A DNA stretch of 64,000 bases from CAYXVF01 sp964468125 (GCA_964468125.1 CAYXVF010000012.1:1-64000), one strand, 5' to 3'. Numbered from the stretch's first letter, positions 28,394 to 37,854 are shown. The notes: generated from the letters alone by a model not told the origin. A program made the numbers and translations.

Positions 28394-29704
28394 TCAGAGC
28401 CGGCCGCTCGCCTTGACCGCCAGGTACTGATTCACGAGCTGAACCGCGAGCTCGTTCGGAGCGACGTCCACGTGCAGGACTCCGGCCATCGCCAAGCGCG
28501 CGTGGGCGACCGACCGGTGACGGAGATAGTGCTGCGTCGCCGCGTAGCGCAGGGCGTCGTCGAAGTCATGAATGGGTGCATCGCTCGCTTCGCGAAGCGC
28601 GATCTCGCGCAGACTCGTCAGCAACACCAAGTGGCGCCGTCCGGCGAAGGACAAACCCGCGACGAGTTCCTCATCCGTTTCGTCCCGGAGGTTGGTCACC
28701 ACGACTAGAAGGGTCCGCTTGCGCAGCTTGCCGAGCACGCGTCGAACGGCGCCCTCCACGTCCCCGGGGATCGGATCGGTCTGGAGGTCAAAGACCGTGT
28801 TGAGCAGTGCGTTCAGATGTTGCTGGCCTTTGGCGGGGCTGAGCCAGCGCTCCTCGCTTCCGAAGCTCATGAGCCCGACGGAGTCTCCCTGAGACAAGGC
28901 GACGTGTCCGAGCAGGAGCACCGCGTTGAGAGCGTGGTCGAGGTGGCTGAGTGTTCCATCGCGGCTGTGCATCCGCCGTCCCGCGTCCACCAAAAACAGG
29001 AGCTGCTGGTCGCGTTCGTCTTGATAGTCTCGGGCGATCACGCGACGTACACGGGAGGTCGCACGCCAATCGACGGCACGGAGTGGATCGCCGGGCTGGT
29101 AGTCGCGAAGCTCTTGAAACTCAGTGCCCACTCCGCGACGCTGCCGTTTCTTGATCCCGAGCAGACTCAGACGATTCTCGGTGGCGAGTAGCGCGTAGCG
29201 AGCGACCGCGCGAAAATTCGGGTACACCCGCACGTGATCTTCCAACCGGATTCGAGACTGACGCCACCAGAGCCGGAGCGGTGAGGAGACGCGCGTGTCG
29301 ATCCCGTCGAAGACGAACGTTCCTCGCTCCGTAGGCTCGAGACGGTAGGTGATCCGTGCGCCTTCGCCTCCAGGGAGTCTGACGCGTTTCGGGAGATCGA
29401 AGTAGCGAATCGTGTCGGGAACTCGGTCGAAGACATCGAAGACCAAAGGTGTGCGCCTCCGATTCTCCAAGACGAGGGCTGCCTCGTGCTCAACTCCGAG
29501 GGAGAGCGAATGGGGAAGGTCACGTTTGGCCTCCGGCTGCGCGCGCATGACTGCGATGAGGGCATCGACGATGGCCACTACCGTGAGGGCACCGAACACG
29601 CCCCACCACACGGTAATGTCGACGAGCCCAACCATAGGGAGCACCCCGAGAATGGCGATTGTCAGCCAGGCGACGAGCTGTGCTCTCGCAACGACCAACG
29701 GCAT
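28394..29704 (-). CDS. DUF58 protein of the MoxR operon
   Basis: 436 residues. Two N-terminal membrane helices (VVARAQLVAWLTIAILGVLPMVGLVDITVWWGVFGALTVVAIVDALIAV) are followed by a cytoplasmic part with the DUF58 signature RAVDWRATSRVRR and a von Willebrand A-like segment (LLFLVDAGRRMHSRDG, MIDAS-like DXGXXM). DUF58 proteins are standard partners of MoxR ATPases, probably in envelope protein or metal-cofactor maturation. Its ATG overlaps the moxR stop by one base. It is the last gene of a seven-gene membrane operon. Confidence 0.9.
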   Translation of the reverse strand: MPLVVARAQLVAWLTIAILGVLPMVGLVDITVWWGVFGALTVVAIVDALIAVMRAQPEAKRDLPHSLSLGVEHEAALVLENRRRTPLVFDVFDRVPDTIRYFDLPKRVRLPGGEGARITYRLEPTERGTFVFDGIDTRVSSPLRLWWRQSRIRLEDHVRVYPNFRAVARYALLATENRLSLLGIKKRQRRGVGTEFQELRDYQPGDPLRAVDWRATSRVRRVIARDYQDERDQQLLFLVDAGRRMHSRDGTLSHLDHALNAVLLLGHVALSQGDSVGLMSFGSEERWLSPAKGQQHLNALLNTVFDLQTDPIPGDVEGAVRRVLGKLRKRTLLVVVTNLRDETDEELVAGLSFAGRRHLVLLTSLREIALREASDAPIHDFDDALRYAATQHYLRHRSVAHARLAMAGVLHVDVAPNELAVQLVNQYLAVKASGRL

Positions 29705-30681
29705 CAGACGCGCGGGGCTTCCACGGCCTCGAGAAGCGCGGCAAGGATGAGGTCGCTGCTCTGCCCCTCGAGTTGCGCGTCGGGTGCGAGGAGAATGCGA
29801 TGGCGAAGGGCCGGAGTCGCGATGGACTTGATGTCATCCGGCAGGACGAAATCACGGCCCTCCAACAGCGCCTTTGCCCGCGCTGCGCGAACCAGCGCGA
29901 GCCCCCCGCGCGGTGATGCGCCCTGCGCTACCCCTGGCCACTTACGCGTGCGCCGAGCCACGGCGACCGCGTATTCCACCACCTTCTCATCCACGCGCAC
30001 CCGTGCGGCGACTTCACGCATCGCCAACACATCCGCACCGCTCGCCACCGCCGCGACGTTCTCCGTGGTGAACGCGTCATCGGTTTGCTCCTGGGTGACC
30101 AGGCCCACCATGCGTACCTCGTCGGTCTCTTCCGGATAGGAAATCAGGGTCTTCAGGAGAAAACGATCGAGCTGAGCGTCCGGGAGCGGGTAGGTGCCTT
30201 CGTGCTCAAAGGGGTTTTGAGTCGCGAGGGTCATGAACGGCCTGGGAAGCAAATGGCTCGTGCCCTCGAGCGTGACCTGCCGCTCCTGCATCGCTTCGAG
30301 CATCGCGGCCTGGGTCTTCGCCGGGGCACGGTTGATTTCGTCCGCGAGGAGCAAATTCGTAAACACGGGCCCTCGGTGCGTCCGAAAATCGCCGGTCTTC
30401 ATGTCGTACATCACGTGCCCTACGATGTCGGCGGGCATCAAATCGGGGGTGAATTGGATTCGCCGAGCTTCGCCGCTGAAGGTCCGCGCGAGGCAACGCA
30501 CGAGAAGCGTCTTCCCGAGCCCCGGCAAGCCTTCGATGAGCACGTGGCCACCGGCGATCAGGCCCACCAAGGCCTGCTCGATGACATCCCGCTGGCCGAT
30601 CAAAGCCTTCTCGACCTCATTGCGAATCGCGGTGGCGAGCTCCGTCGCTCGGGGAAAATCGATGGTAGGGGCAGTCGTCAT
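29704..30681 (-). CDS. MoxR-family AAA+ ATPase
   Basis: 325 residues. Walker A GLPGLGKT, Walker B LLLADEINRAP, sensor 1 LATQNPFEHEGTYPLPDAQLDRF and the winged C-terminal lid SPRGGLALVRAARAKALLEGRDFVLPDD identify a MoxR ATPase of the MRP/APE2220 type. It acts as a cytoplasmic chaperone with VWA partners. The start at MTTAPTIDF is set by the four-base ATGA overlap with the upstream DUF4350 gene; a longer frame of 80 residues upstream is antisense-like sequence inside that gene. Confidence 0.95.
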   Translation of the reverse strand: MTTAPTIDFPRATELATAIRNEVEKALIGQRDVIEQALVGLIAGGHVLIEGLPGLGKTLLVRCLARTFSGEARRIQFTPDLMPADIVGHVMYDMKTGDFRTHRGPVFTNLLLADEINRAPAKTQAAMLEAMQERQVTLEGTSHLLPRPFMTLATQNPFEHEGTYPLPDAQLDRFLLKTLISYPEETDEVRMVGLVTQEQTDDAFTTENVAAVASGADVLAMREVAARVRVDEKVVEYAVAVARRTRKWPGVAQGASPRGGLALVRAARAKALLEGRDFVLPDDIKSIATPALRHRILLAPDAQLEGQSSDLILAALLEAVEAPRV

Positions 30682-31877
30682 AGCCGTTGGTGAATCTCCC
30701 GAAGGGTCTGAACCGTCGCGGTGAAATTGGCAGGGTCTCTCGGATTGCTGGCGCCGAAGAGCCGCTCGAGCTCCGCGGAGGAAATCGCCGCGACCTCCTG
30801 CACATGAGCACGTCGTTCCTCCACGCTCAATCCCTGCCAGCCGAGGGTGCTGCGTGCCGCTTTTCCGAGCACGGCGGCCTTCACCGAGTCGAGAAGCGCG
30901 AGCCCTGCGTCCCGTTGCCAAAGAAAGGTCGCCGTCGCCTCGATGTGCTCGAGCACGCTGCGACGTACGTCTTCACGAACCGGATGTCGCGGACCGAAGC
31001 TGCGGGCCCGTGCCCCGAGCCACAAGGCGAGCGCAACCGCACCGGCGAGCAGAGTTGGCCCGCCGTGCTCGAAGATCAGATCGAGGAGCCCAGGAACGTC
31101 CGCGCCGTAGACCACCCAAACCTCACCACGCCGCCCGCCGAGGGTAGCGAGGTAGTGGGCGAGTGTGGCGTGCTCGTAGTCGCCGATGGTCACGTTGCGA
31201 AGCCAATGCTCGTCGGCGACGATCGTCACCCCGCCCTTCCCCACGGATCGATGGACGATGCGCGCGCGTTTCGGTGGTCCGATCGACCAAGCCGCATTGT
31301 CTCCATCGACGCGGAGCCGGTTGGGAATCGACGCGCGAACCCGGTGGTCGGTCCCGGGGAGGAGGAAGGGGCTCTCCGTGTAGTCGACGTACTCGTCGAA
31401 GCCCTCGGACTCCGGTTCCGCGGAATCCGCATTTTCGTCCCGCAGACTCAAGCTCAGGCGGACCAACAGCGGGTCGCGACGCTCGCCGGGCTCATCGGCT
31501 GGCTCTCCGAAGAAATCGAAGTTGTAGCCCGCGTAGCGCGGTGTCGCCACCAAGTGGCCCCCCTTCTCTACCCAAGAGAAGAGCTCGTCGTAGCGGCTCG
31601 TGCTGTAGGTGGACCGTGATCCGGGCAGGAAGAGTGTCCCGTCGACCGGCGGAAGCTCGCGACGGGACTCAAGGCGCGGGAGTCGTTTCACCGGGAGACC
31701 CATCTCTTCGAGCATGAGCGAAACGGCGAGGTAGTCGTTGTAGGCCGCTTCGCCCTGATAGCCGCGGTATCGGGTCTCCGGTACCTGCTCGAGGTTGCCG
31801 AGGACGTAGATCGCGATGCCCACCCCAAAGACGAGCAACGCCAAGCCGGGAAGCACCGCCTTGAAATCCGAGCTCAT
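30678..31877 (-). CDS. DUF4350-domain membrane protein
   Basis: 399 residues. One N-terminal membrane helix (LALLVFGVGIAIYVLGNL), a GATase1-like DUF4350 domain outside the membrane (NDYLAVSLMLEEMGLPVKRL, TLFLPGSRSTYSTSRYDELFSWVEKGGHLVATP), a second helix (LLAGAVALALWLGARA), and a cytoplasmic helical tail containing LGWQGLSVEERRAHVQEVAAIS. DUF4350 proteins are found almost only next to MoxR/DUF58 genes; their activity is unknown. Both ends overlap neighbours by four bases. Confidence 0.88.
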   Translation of the reverse strand: MSSDFKAVLPGLALLVFGVGIAIYVLGNLEQVPETRYRGYQGEAAYNDYLAVSLMLEEMGLPVKRLPRLESRRELPPVDGTLFLPGSRSTYSTSRYDELFSWVEKGGHLVATPRYAGYNFDFFGEPADEPGERRDPLLVRLSLSLRDENADSAEPESEGFDEYVDYTESPFLLPGTDHRVRASIPNRLRVDGDNAAWSIGPPKRARIVHRSVGKGGVTIVADEHWLRNVTIGDYEHATLAHYLATLGGRRGEVWVVYGADVPGLLDLIFEHGGPTLLAGAVALALWLGARARSFGPRHPVREDVRRSVLEHIEATATFLWQRDAGLALLDSVKAAVLGKAARSTLGWQGLSVEERRAHVQEVAAISSAELERLFGASNPRDPANFTATVQTLREIHQRL

Positions 31878-33358
31878 GCGGCCTCCTCGCTCCGGGGCCG
31901 CAGAATGGCCTCCCAGCGGCCCAGCAGATCCAGGAAGACGCGGTCCTCAGGAACGCGCCGGCCGTAGGCGAGGCGCTGCCACACGCGGGTGAGCGCCTCA
32001 AAGTCCGGCGCGAGGTCCGGCATCTGTCCGTTGACGATCCAAACGCACTCACCCTCCGTCGCACTCTCCGAGATTCGCAAGCCTCGGATGTGCACCAGAT
32101 GGGCGAGTGCGCCACGGTAGAGCAGGCTGAAGGCGAGCCGGGGACGCTCGGGCCATGCCGCGCGCGCAGCACCGATGATGTCCGTTGGGAGAGAGGCCTC
32201 ATCCAGGTCCAAGCCAAAGAGCGTCGCCGGCGTTCCCTCGCGCCCGGCGCCCCGTTGAGCGCGCCCAATGTTCTGCCGGAATAACGCGCGAAGAATCAGC
32301 ACGGCCACGACCACGAGCGCAATGAGCCCCACGACGAAGAAGAGTTTCGCGAAGGCTTTCCCGAAGATCTCGAACATTTCGAGGTCGGGAGATTCGCTCG
32401 TCTCGCGCTCCTCCACCTCACTCTCCGAGCGCTTCCAACGCCAGACCCACTCTTCATCGAAATCACTGAACTGCTCGCTCGAGAGCACCCTCTGCACCAC
32501 CTCCTGCGGATCGCGTTGGTGCGACTGCGGCGACTGAGCTCTCGCCGGCAGCGTGAAGAACCCCAGGAGGCAGAGCGCCACCGCCGTGGCAACGCCGTTT
32601 CTGCTGCGGCGGCTCGCCAGGCGACGGAACGACAGCTCGAGGTCCCAGCCCTCGAGCTCGATGCGACGGTTCAGGTAGAGGCCGAATCCACCGGAAACGT
32701 AGATCGGCTCCACCACGCTGTGCGCCAAACCGAGGAGAATGACCTGCGCGACGCGCGCCCAAATGGATTCCGAGTCAAAGAGCCACGCCCAGATGTCGAA
32801 GTTATAGGCCTGGGGGATCAACAGGGAGATGAACACGAGCATCGCGAAGTACAAGGTGATTTCCAGCGCGATGCACACGAGCGTGAGCCCGGTGGCGACG
32901 TCGCGGTGCGTTCTCGCGAGGACGGCTACCCGTTCGCGACGCGCTCCGAGGGGCAACATCTCCAGCACGTCTACCGGCAGGACATAGCTACGCCACGGGG
33001 AAAAGCGACGCCAGGTTAGCGAGGCGAGAAGCTGCACTGGCGCTCGGAAGAGTCCCGAGATGAAAGCAGGCCAGCGCGTCAAAATCTCCCGCGGCCCTGG
33101 CGCCGCGCCAAAAACCGCCGGCCCCAAGACCGAGAGAACCGCTCGGTCGAAAAAGGGCCGAAGCCACCATACGACCACGAAAGCGATCGCTGGCTCCGAG
33201 TAGAGGACACCGTGGATCAGGATCGCGCAGGGAATGAAGACCGCCCACCACGCGACGAACACGGAAGGCGCGAATTTGCGGACCAGTTGGAGGCCTAGGT
33301 CGATCGCCTCCCAAGACGTGCGTGGGCGCAGGGCGACGGATACGCGCTCAAGATCCAC
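31874..33358 (-). CDS. Polytopic membrane protein with C-terminal DUF4129
   Basis: 494 residues. About six membrane helices in the first 280 residues, then a periplasmic Ser/Gln/Glu-rich segment (with an internal ARAQSPQSHQRDP that looks like a secreted stretch), one more helix (LFFVVGLIALVVVAVLILRALF) and a cytoplasmic DUF4129 domain (RPRLAFSLLYRGALAHLVHIRGLRI, then LTRVWQRLAYGRR). DUF4129 is a regular component of MoxR operons. The start is GTG; it overlaps the SpoIIM-like gene by 11 bases and the DUF4350 gene by four. Confidence 0.85.
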   Translation of the reverse strand: MDLERVSVALRPRTSWEAIDLGLQLVRKFAPSVFVAWWAVFIPCAILIHGVLYSEPAIAFVVVWWLRPFFDRAVLSVLGPAVFGAAPGPREILTRWPAFISGLFRAPVQLLASLTWRRFSPWRSYVLPVDVLEMLPLGARRERVAVLARTHRDVATGLTLVCIALEITLYFAMLVFISLLIPQAYNFDIWAWLFDSESIWARVAQVILLGLAHSVVEPIYVSGGFGLYLNRRIELEGWDLELSFRRLASRRSRNGVATAVALCLLGFFTLPARAQSPQSHQRDPQEVVQRVLSSEQFSDFDEEWVWRWKRSESEVEERETSESPDLEMFEIFGKAFAKLFFVVGLIALVVVAVLILRALFRQNIGRAQRGAGREGTPATLFGLDLDEASLPTDIIGAARAAWPERPRLAFSLLYRGALAHLVHIRGLRISESATEGECVWIVNGQMPDLAPDFEALTRVWQRLAYGRRVPEDRVFLDLLGRWEAILRPRSEEAA

Positions 33359-34316
33359 GACGGCCTCCTAGGACGAGGTAGGCAAAGAGCAAGACCCATC
33401 CGATGCCGCCTACGGCCCACTTGACCTCCTTCGGCAGAAGCACGCTCGAAGACCAGAAGGCCTCGACGATGGCCGCGAGGAAGAGCATCAGGGTCGCTCC
33501 GTAGAGCACGGGCAGCGCCCGCCGCGCCCCGATGCGCAGGGAGTCAAAACGGGTGTAGTTGGCCGGCGCGATCCAGCTCCATCCGAGGCGCAGCCCAGCA
33601 GCGGAGCAGAACGTGATGGCGGTGAGCTCGAGCGAACCATGCCCCACCACAAAGGTCACGAGGGGCTCGGCAAAACCCACCTGGTAGAGGTGGCCAAAGA
33701 CCGCTCCGAGAAATACGCCGTTGAACACCAGGAAAAAGAGACTGCCCACACCCGCAAAGATGCCGCCGGCAAAGGTCCGAAATCCGATGCCAACGTTGTT
33801 GCGGATGTAGAAGCCGAACATCTGAAAATCGCCATCGACCTCACGCGGTCGAAGGTGATGGCGCGACGAAGGATCGTACATCGACTCGAGACTCGCAGCG
33901 GTCCAAGGATCGAGGACCGAATAGGCGTACTCAGGCTCGACGGCGATCATGCCGAAAACCGCGAGAGCGCCGCCGTAGAACAACACGTGGCAGAGGACGA
34001 TCAGCGGCAGCTCCGAGCGAATCGAGCGGGGAAATCCCCGCCGGAGAAACTCGACCAGGCGCTGAAATAGACCGCCGGAAGGCTCATAGAACAATTGGTG
34101 TCCACGGAGTGCGAGGTCATTCAAACGCTCGACCAGCGCGAGATCGAAACGGCGGGCACGCGCGAGTGCGAGGTCGCGACAGACCGCTCGGTACTCGACG
34201 GGAAAAGCTGCCATCGTCGCGACGGGAAGCACTTCTTTGGCCTCGAGCTTGCGCAGGCTGAGCTCAAAGGCGTGCCACCGTCCGTTGGCCCGCTCTACGA
34301 ACTGGCGTTGATTCAT
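33348..34316 (-). CDS. Stage II sporulation protein M-like (SpoIIM/DUF95) membrane protein
   Basis: 322 residues. A cytoplasmic N-terminal helical domain (NQRQFVERANGRWHAFELSL, RAVCRDLALARARRFDLALVERLNDLALRGHQLFY) is followed by five to six membrane helices, with FYIRNNVGIGFRTFAGGIFAGVGSLFFLVFNGVFLGAVFG, HGSLELTAITFCSAAGLRLGW typical of SpoIIM/DUF95. In endospore formers SpoIIM acts in engulfment; in Gram-negative genomes this family sits with MoxR and RDD genes and its role is unknown. The start is set by the four-base overlap with the RDD gene. Confidence 0.9.
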   Translation of the reverse strand: MNQRQFVERANGRWHAFELSLRKLEAKEVLPVATMAAFPVEYRAVCRDLALARARRFDLALVERLNDLALRGHQLFYEPSGGLFQRLVEFLRRGFPRSIRSELPLIVLCHVLFYGGALAVFGMIAVEPEYAYSVLDPWTAASLESMYDPSSRHHLRPREVDGDFQMFGFYIRNNVGIGFRTFAGGIFAGVGSLFFLVFNGVFLGAVFGHLYQVGFAEPLVTFVVGHGSLELTAITFCSAAGLRLGWSWIAPANYTRFDSLRIGARRALPVLYGATLMLFLAAIVEAFWSSSVLLPKEVKWAVGGIGWVLLFAYLVLGGRRGS

Positions 34317-35044
34317 GCGGCGTCGCTCTTCTGCAGCGGCGCCCCAGGGCGCATTCCGAGCAACCAAGCGGCAACACCCGCGATGCCGGTCACCGGATCC
34401 TGCGGGTATTCGGCGGGCAGCACGCGGGGAGCGACGATTTCAGCGAGCTCCTGCGCCCGTGCGAGCGGTAGGCGGTGGAGACGATGGGCGAAGGCGATGA
34501 TCGAGCGCTGCTCTTCGAGGGTGAGCTCCCCCACCGGCGGCACCGGAGTCGCGGTGATCTGCGCGCGCGAGCCCACCACCGCTCCTCGATAGACCACGAG
34601 CGTTCCCGCTGCGATGTCTCCGAGGCGTTGAAAGCGTCGATTCGTGAGCGAAGCGAGAACCCCTACGCCGTACATCCAGGGAGCGAAATCCGCCGTGCGT
34701 AGGATGTTCCGCGTGATCGACGCGGACCAACCCACGGGACGACCGTCCGTCTGCACGACCCGGAGGTCGAGAAGCTGCTTGCCAGGGGTGGAGCCGTCTC
34801 GGAGCACCTCGAAGAGAATCGGGTAGAGCCATTCGAGGAGAAAGAGCAGCAAGAGCATCACGCCGCTCCCAAAAACGCCAAAGTAGCTGAGGGGAATCCC
34901 AATCGCGAAGCCGACGAGAAGCCGCGCGAGGAAATCGATGAGCCAAGCGACTCCGCGCACCAGGGGCCCCGCAACACGCAGCTCTAGATGAACGCCTTCT
35001 GGCGTTTCTACACGATAGACGGAATCGAGGACGGACTGCGCCAC
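34313..35044 (-). CDS. RDD-family membrane protein
   Basis: 243 residues. An RDD domain of three membrane helices: GVAWLIDFLARLLVGFAIGIPLSYF contains the conserved Arg and Asp, and DGSTPGKQLLDLRVVQTDGRP and NRRFQRLGDIAAGTLVV are typical later motifs. The C-terminal 90 residues are cytoplasmic and helical. RDD proteins may be small transporters or envelope chaperones; the steady pairing with SpoIIM and MoxR genes suggests a shared membrane complex. It overlaps the SpoIIM-like gene by four bases. Confidence 0.9.
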   Translation of the reverse strand: MAQSVLDSVYRVETPEGVHLELRVAGPLVRGVAWLIDFLARLLVGFAIGIPLSYFGVFGSGVMLLLLFLLEWLYPILFEVLRDGSTPGKQLLDLRVVQTDGRPVGWSASITRNILRTADFAPWMYGVGVLASLTNRRFQRLGDIAAGTLVVYRGAVVGSRAQITATPVPPVGELTLEEQRSIIAFAHRLHRLPLARAQELAEIVAPRVLPAEYPQDPVTGIAGVAAWLLGMRPGAPLQKSDAA

Positions 35045-35053
35045 GGGCGGCTC

Positions 35054-35491
35054 TCAGAAGAACGGCGTGATCGCAACCGACGCGACCGAAAGCAGGATAC
35101 CGAGCAAGAACAGGACCCCGACGGTGCGCCAAAAGGAGCGTTGACGCCGAACCGCAACGTCGAGATGCGCGACGTCTGGGGTCCGGACGAGCTCATCGAT
35201 CGCGTTGGCGTACAGGTGGATCTGCACGATCGGTATCCCGTAGAGGACCAAGAAAACCAGTGTCACGATGCTGATGAATGCGGGGCTCCCGTCAAAGACT
35301 GCGACACCGAGAAAGCCCAAGAGCGAGAGGCCTAAGCCGAGAAAGCCGGAGATGGAAATCAAGCGCAGCCAAGGTTTGGTCTCGCGAAAGGACTGCACGA
35401 CCGCCCCGATGTCACCCGCGCTCGGCATCGCAGCCATCGCTGGTGACGAGAAGTCCGATGCCGGCGCACGATAGGGATTGTTAACTTCCAC
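35054..35491 (-). CDS. Small four-helix membrane protein, unknown function
   Basis: 145 residues. A polar N-terminus beginning MEVNNPYRAPASDF, common among small bacterial membrane proteins of the DUF5362 type, then about three to four hydrophobic segments (LISISGFLGLGLSLLGFLGVAVF, FISIVTLVFLVLYGIPIVQIHLY, GVLFLLGILLSVASVAI). It lies nine bases upstream of the RDD gene and probably starts, or is near the start of, the MoxR operon. Function unknown. Confidence 0.7.
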   Translation of the reverse strand: MEVNNPYRAPASDFSSPAMAAMPSAGDIGAVVQSFRETKPWLRLISISGFLGLGLSLLGFLGVAVFDGSPAFISIVTLVFLVLYGIPIVQIHLYANAIDELVRTPDVAHLDVAVRRQRSFWRTVGVLFLLGILLSVASVAITPFF

Positions 35492-35539
35492 CCGCGGTCC
35501 TCCTCACCTTCGCGATCGGTCACGGTCGCGCGACGCCAC

Positions 35540-36100
35540 TCAGTGAACCATGCCACTGTGCATCAGCAGTGCAGGTTCGATGCCCATTCTGCGGAGAGTT
35601 GCTTCCCAGACCGCCTCGGGGTCGTGGTGGTAAACGAGCTCGGGCTCGGCGGGTGCGACGAGCCACGCTCCCGACTGGATTTCGCGAGCGAGCTGCCCAG
35701 GGCCCCATCCGGCGTAACCCAGGTAGATGCGAAGATCTTCCGGAGGGCTGTCGGCGATCAGGCGAAGCGACTCGAGCGAATAGGACAAGCGCAGACCATC
35801 GACGATGTGCTCGGTTTCAGGCCCTTCGTGATCCGAGGTGTGGAGAATGAACGCCCGCTCGGGTTGAACGGGGCCTCCTTTGAAGATCTGCGCCTCCGGG
35901 TCATTGCCCCGATACTCCATCTCCTGCGAGCTACAGAAGCTCGCGATATCGAGGTCTCCGGTCTTGTTGATCACGAGGCCCATCGAGCCGTTCTCATCGT
36001 GCTCGAGTATGAACACCACGCCTCGAGAGAAGTTCGGGTCGGCCATTTGCGGAACGGCCACGAGGAAGACCGGTGCGGCGAGCTCGGTTTCGATCGACAT
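35540..36100 (-). CDS. YqgE/AlgH family protein
   Basis: 186 residues, the family length. Diagnostic motifs: APVFLVAVPQMADPNFSRGVVFILEHDENGSMGLVINK near the N-terminus, FKGGPVQPERAFILHT, and YLGYAGWGPGQLAREIQSGAWL. The conserved cytoplasmic family has no settled biochemical role; in pseudomonads AlgH affects alginate and virulence gene expression. It is 48 bases upstream of the small membrane protein and may share its promoter with the MoxR operon, or be monocistronic. Divergent from the glucan phosphorylase. Confidence 0.93.
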   Translation of the reverse strand: MSIETELAAPVFLVAVPQMADPNFSRGVVFILEHDENGSMGLVINKTGDLDIASFCSSQEMEYRGNDPEAQIFKGGPVQPERAFILHTSDHEGPETEHIVDGLRLSYSLESLRLIADSPPEDLRIYLGYAGWGPGQLAREIQSGAWLVAPAEPELVYHHDPEAVWEATLRRMGIEPALLMHSGMVH

Positions 36101-36175
36101 TCTGATCGAAGCCTAGCGCGTCGCCCCCTCTGAGGCCACCCCGACCCCGAGCGGTCCTACATTGCCTTACCGCGC

Positions 36176-36204
36176 TTGACAGAGACCGCTCCGCAAGGAA
36201 GATC
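36176..36204 (+). promoter_or_regulatory. Candidate -35 box of the glucan phosphorylase promoter
   Basis: A perfect TTGACA at 36176-36181 lies 54 bases before the phosphorylase ATG. At 16-17 bases spacing only a poor -10 match is found (GAAGAT/AAGATC), so the promoter is plausible but weak or activator-dependent. Confidence 0.3.
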
Positions 36205-36234
36205 GCGGGTCTGTCGATACGGAGACCTTTACCT

Positions 36235-37854
36235 ATGCAACCCACTGCCTACTTTTCCGCCGAGATCGGCTTCTCGTCGCATGTGCCGACCTACAGCGGC
36301 GGCCTCGGAGTCCTCGCCGGCGACCATCTAAAGTCCGCCGCAGACGAGGGTCTGCCGTTGATGGGCGTCACCCTGCTCTACCGCCAAGGCTACTTTCGCC
36401 AACACATCGACCGCGATGGCTGGCAGACCGAATCGTATCCGAGCTTTCAACCGGTGCCGCTCCTCGAGCCCTTGGAGGGGCGCGTGGAGATCAGCCTCTA
36501 CGGCCGCAGCGTCCAGATCGGGATCTGGCGAACGCACGTCGTGGGGCTGAAGGGGCACAAGGTCCCCATCCTGTTCCTCGATACGGACCTCGAGGAGAAC
36601 GCGCCGGAGGACCGAGGGGTCACCTCACGACTCTACGGCGGCGACCTCGAGCTGCGGCTCATGCAGGAAGCGGTGCTGGGCTTCGGGGGAATGAAGGCTG
36701 TCGGCCGAATCTACCCAGAGGTGCGGCAAGTTCACCTCAACGAGGGACACACGGCCTTCGCCCCTCTCGAGCGCTTCATGGGTGGCGTCCCCCTCGACGA
36801 GATCAAACGCACCTGCCACTTCACCACCCACACTCCCGTGCCCGCCGGCCACGACGTCTTCCCCTACGACATGGCGCATCGCGCGCTCGGCGATCAGCTC
36901 CCGGGCAACATTCGCGAGCTCGCTGGCGAAGACGCGCTTTCCATGTCGGTCCTTGCGTTGACTCTTTGTGGCAGCGCCAATGGGGTCTCGAAGCTCCACG
37001 GCGAGGTGTCGCGCGAGATGTTCCCGAGCTACGAAATTGGGCACGTAACCAATGGCGTGCACCACAACACCTGGGTCTCGCGTCCGATCGCCGAGCTCTA
37101 TGACCGTGAGCTTCCGGGCTGGCGCGCGGAGCCCGAAGTGCTGAAATCGGCGACCGAGCTGCGGGATGCGGCGCTCGTCGATGCGCACTCCCGCGCCAAG
37201 CACGAGCTCATGCTGTACGCCAACGACATGACCAACCTCGGCTTCTCGGAGAAGGTGTTGACGATCGGTTTCGCGCGCCGGGCGGCGGCCTACAAGCGTG
37301 CAACCCTACTCTTCCGCGATCCAGAACGACTCGCTCGCATCTGTGGTGGAAAAGTGCAGTTTCTCTTCGCGGGTAAGGCGCACCCACGCGACGAAGCCGG
37401 CCACCGAATCATCCAGGCGGTGATTCAGGCGGGCCTCTCCCTCGGCGCCCGCGTACGCATCGGCTTTCTGATCAACTACACCATGTGGACCGGCGGCCTC
37501 CTCACCTCTGGCGTCGACGTCTGGCTCAACAATCCACTCCGTCCTCACGAAGCGAGCGGGACGAGCGGGATGAAGGCCGCGCTCAACGGCGTTCCGAACG
37601 CATCGATCCTCGACGGTTGGTGGGCGGAAGGCGCGAACGACGGAGTCAACGGCTGGGTCATCGGCGACGCGGACCATCCGAACGATGACCACGACGCCGA
37701 TTCGCTCTACCGAACGCTCGAAGAACGCATCATTCCGACCTACTACGACAAGCCCAACGAGTGGGTGAAGATGATGAAGCAGGCGGTGGTGACCGGTTCT
37801 CACTTCACGGGCACGCGCATGATTCGGGAATACCGCGATCGCTACTACGGCTGA
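36235..37854 (+). CDS. glgP: Alpha-glucan phosphorylase (short GlgP/MalP type)
   Basis: 539 residues. This is the shorter, GT35 Thermotoga-type alpha-glucan phosphorylase: it begins YFSAEIGFSSHVPTYSGGLGVLAGDHLKSAADEGLPLMGV, has HLNEGHTAFA, VTNGVHHNTWVS, FARRAAAYKRATLLF, and the cofactor region PHEASGTSGMKAALNGVPNASILDGWW. In that last motif the Lys of GTSGMKAALNG is the conserved PLP-binding lysine. It releases glucose-1-phosphate from glycogen or maltodextrin ends, and together with GlgX and the GH13 enzyme at 22.4-26.9 kb gives a full glucan-degrading route. Divergent from yqgE. Confidence 0.95.
   Translation: MQPTAYFSAEIGFSSHVPTYSGGLGVLAGDHLKSAADEGLPLMGVTLLYRQGYFRQHIDRDGWQTESYPSFQPVPLLEPLEGRVEISLYGRSVQIGIWRTHVVGLKGHKVPILFLDTDLEENAPEDRGVTSRLYGGDLELRLMQEAVLGFGGMKAVGRIYPEVRQVHLNEGHTAFAPLERFMGGVPLDEIKRTCHFTTHTPVPAGHDVFPYDMAHRALGDQLPGNIRELAGEDALSMSVLALTLCGSANGVSKLHGEVSREMFPSYEIGHVTNGVHHNTWVSRPIAELYDRELPGWRAEPEVLKSATELRDAALVDAHSRAKHELMLYANDMTNLGFSEKVLTIGFARRAAAYKRATLLFRDPERLARICGGKVQFLFAGKAHPRDEAGHRIIQAVIQAGLSLGARVRIGFLINYTMWTGGLLTSGVDVWLNNPLRPHEASGTSGMKAALNGVPNASILDGWWAEGANDGVNGWVIGDADHPNDDHDADSLYRTLEERIIPTYYDKPNEWVKMMKQAVVTGSHFTGTRMIREYRDRYYG

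Noticed and set aside
33348..34316. Evidence for endospore formation from the SpoIIM-like gene
   Set aside because: The gene sits in a MoxR/RDD operon, a context common in Gram-negative non-sporulating bacteria; no other sporulation gene is present.
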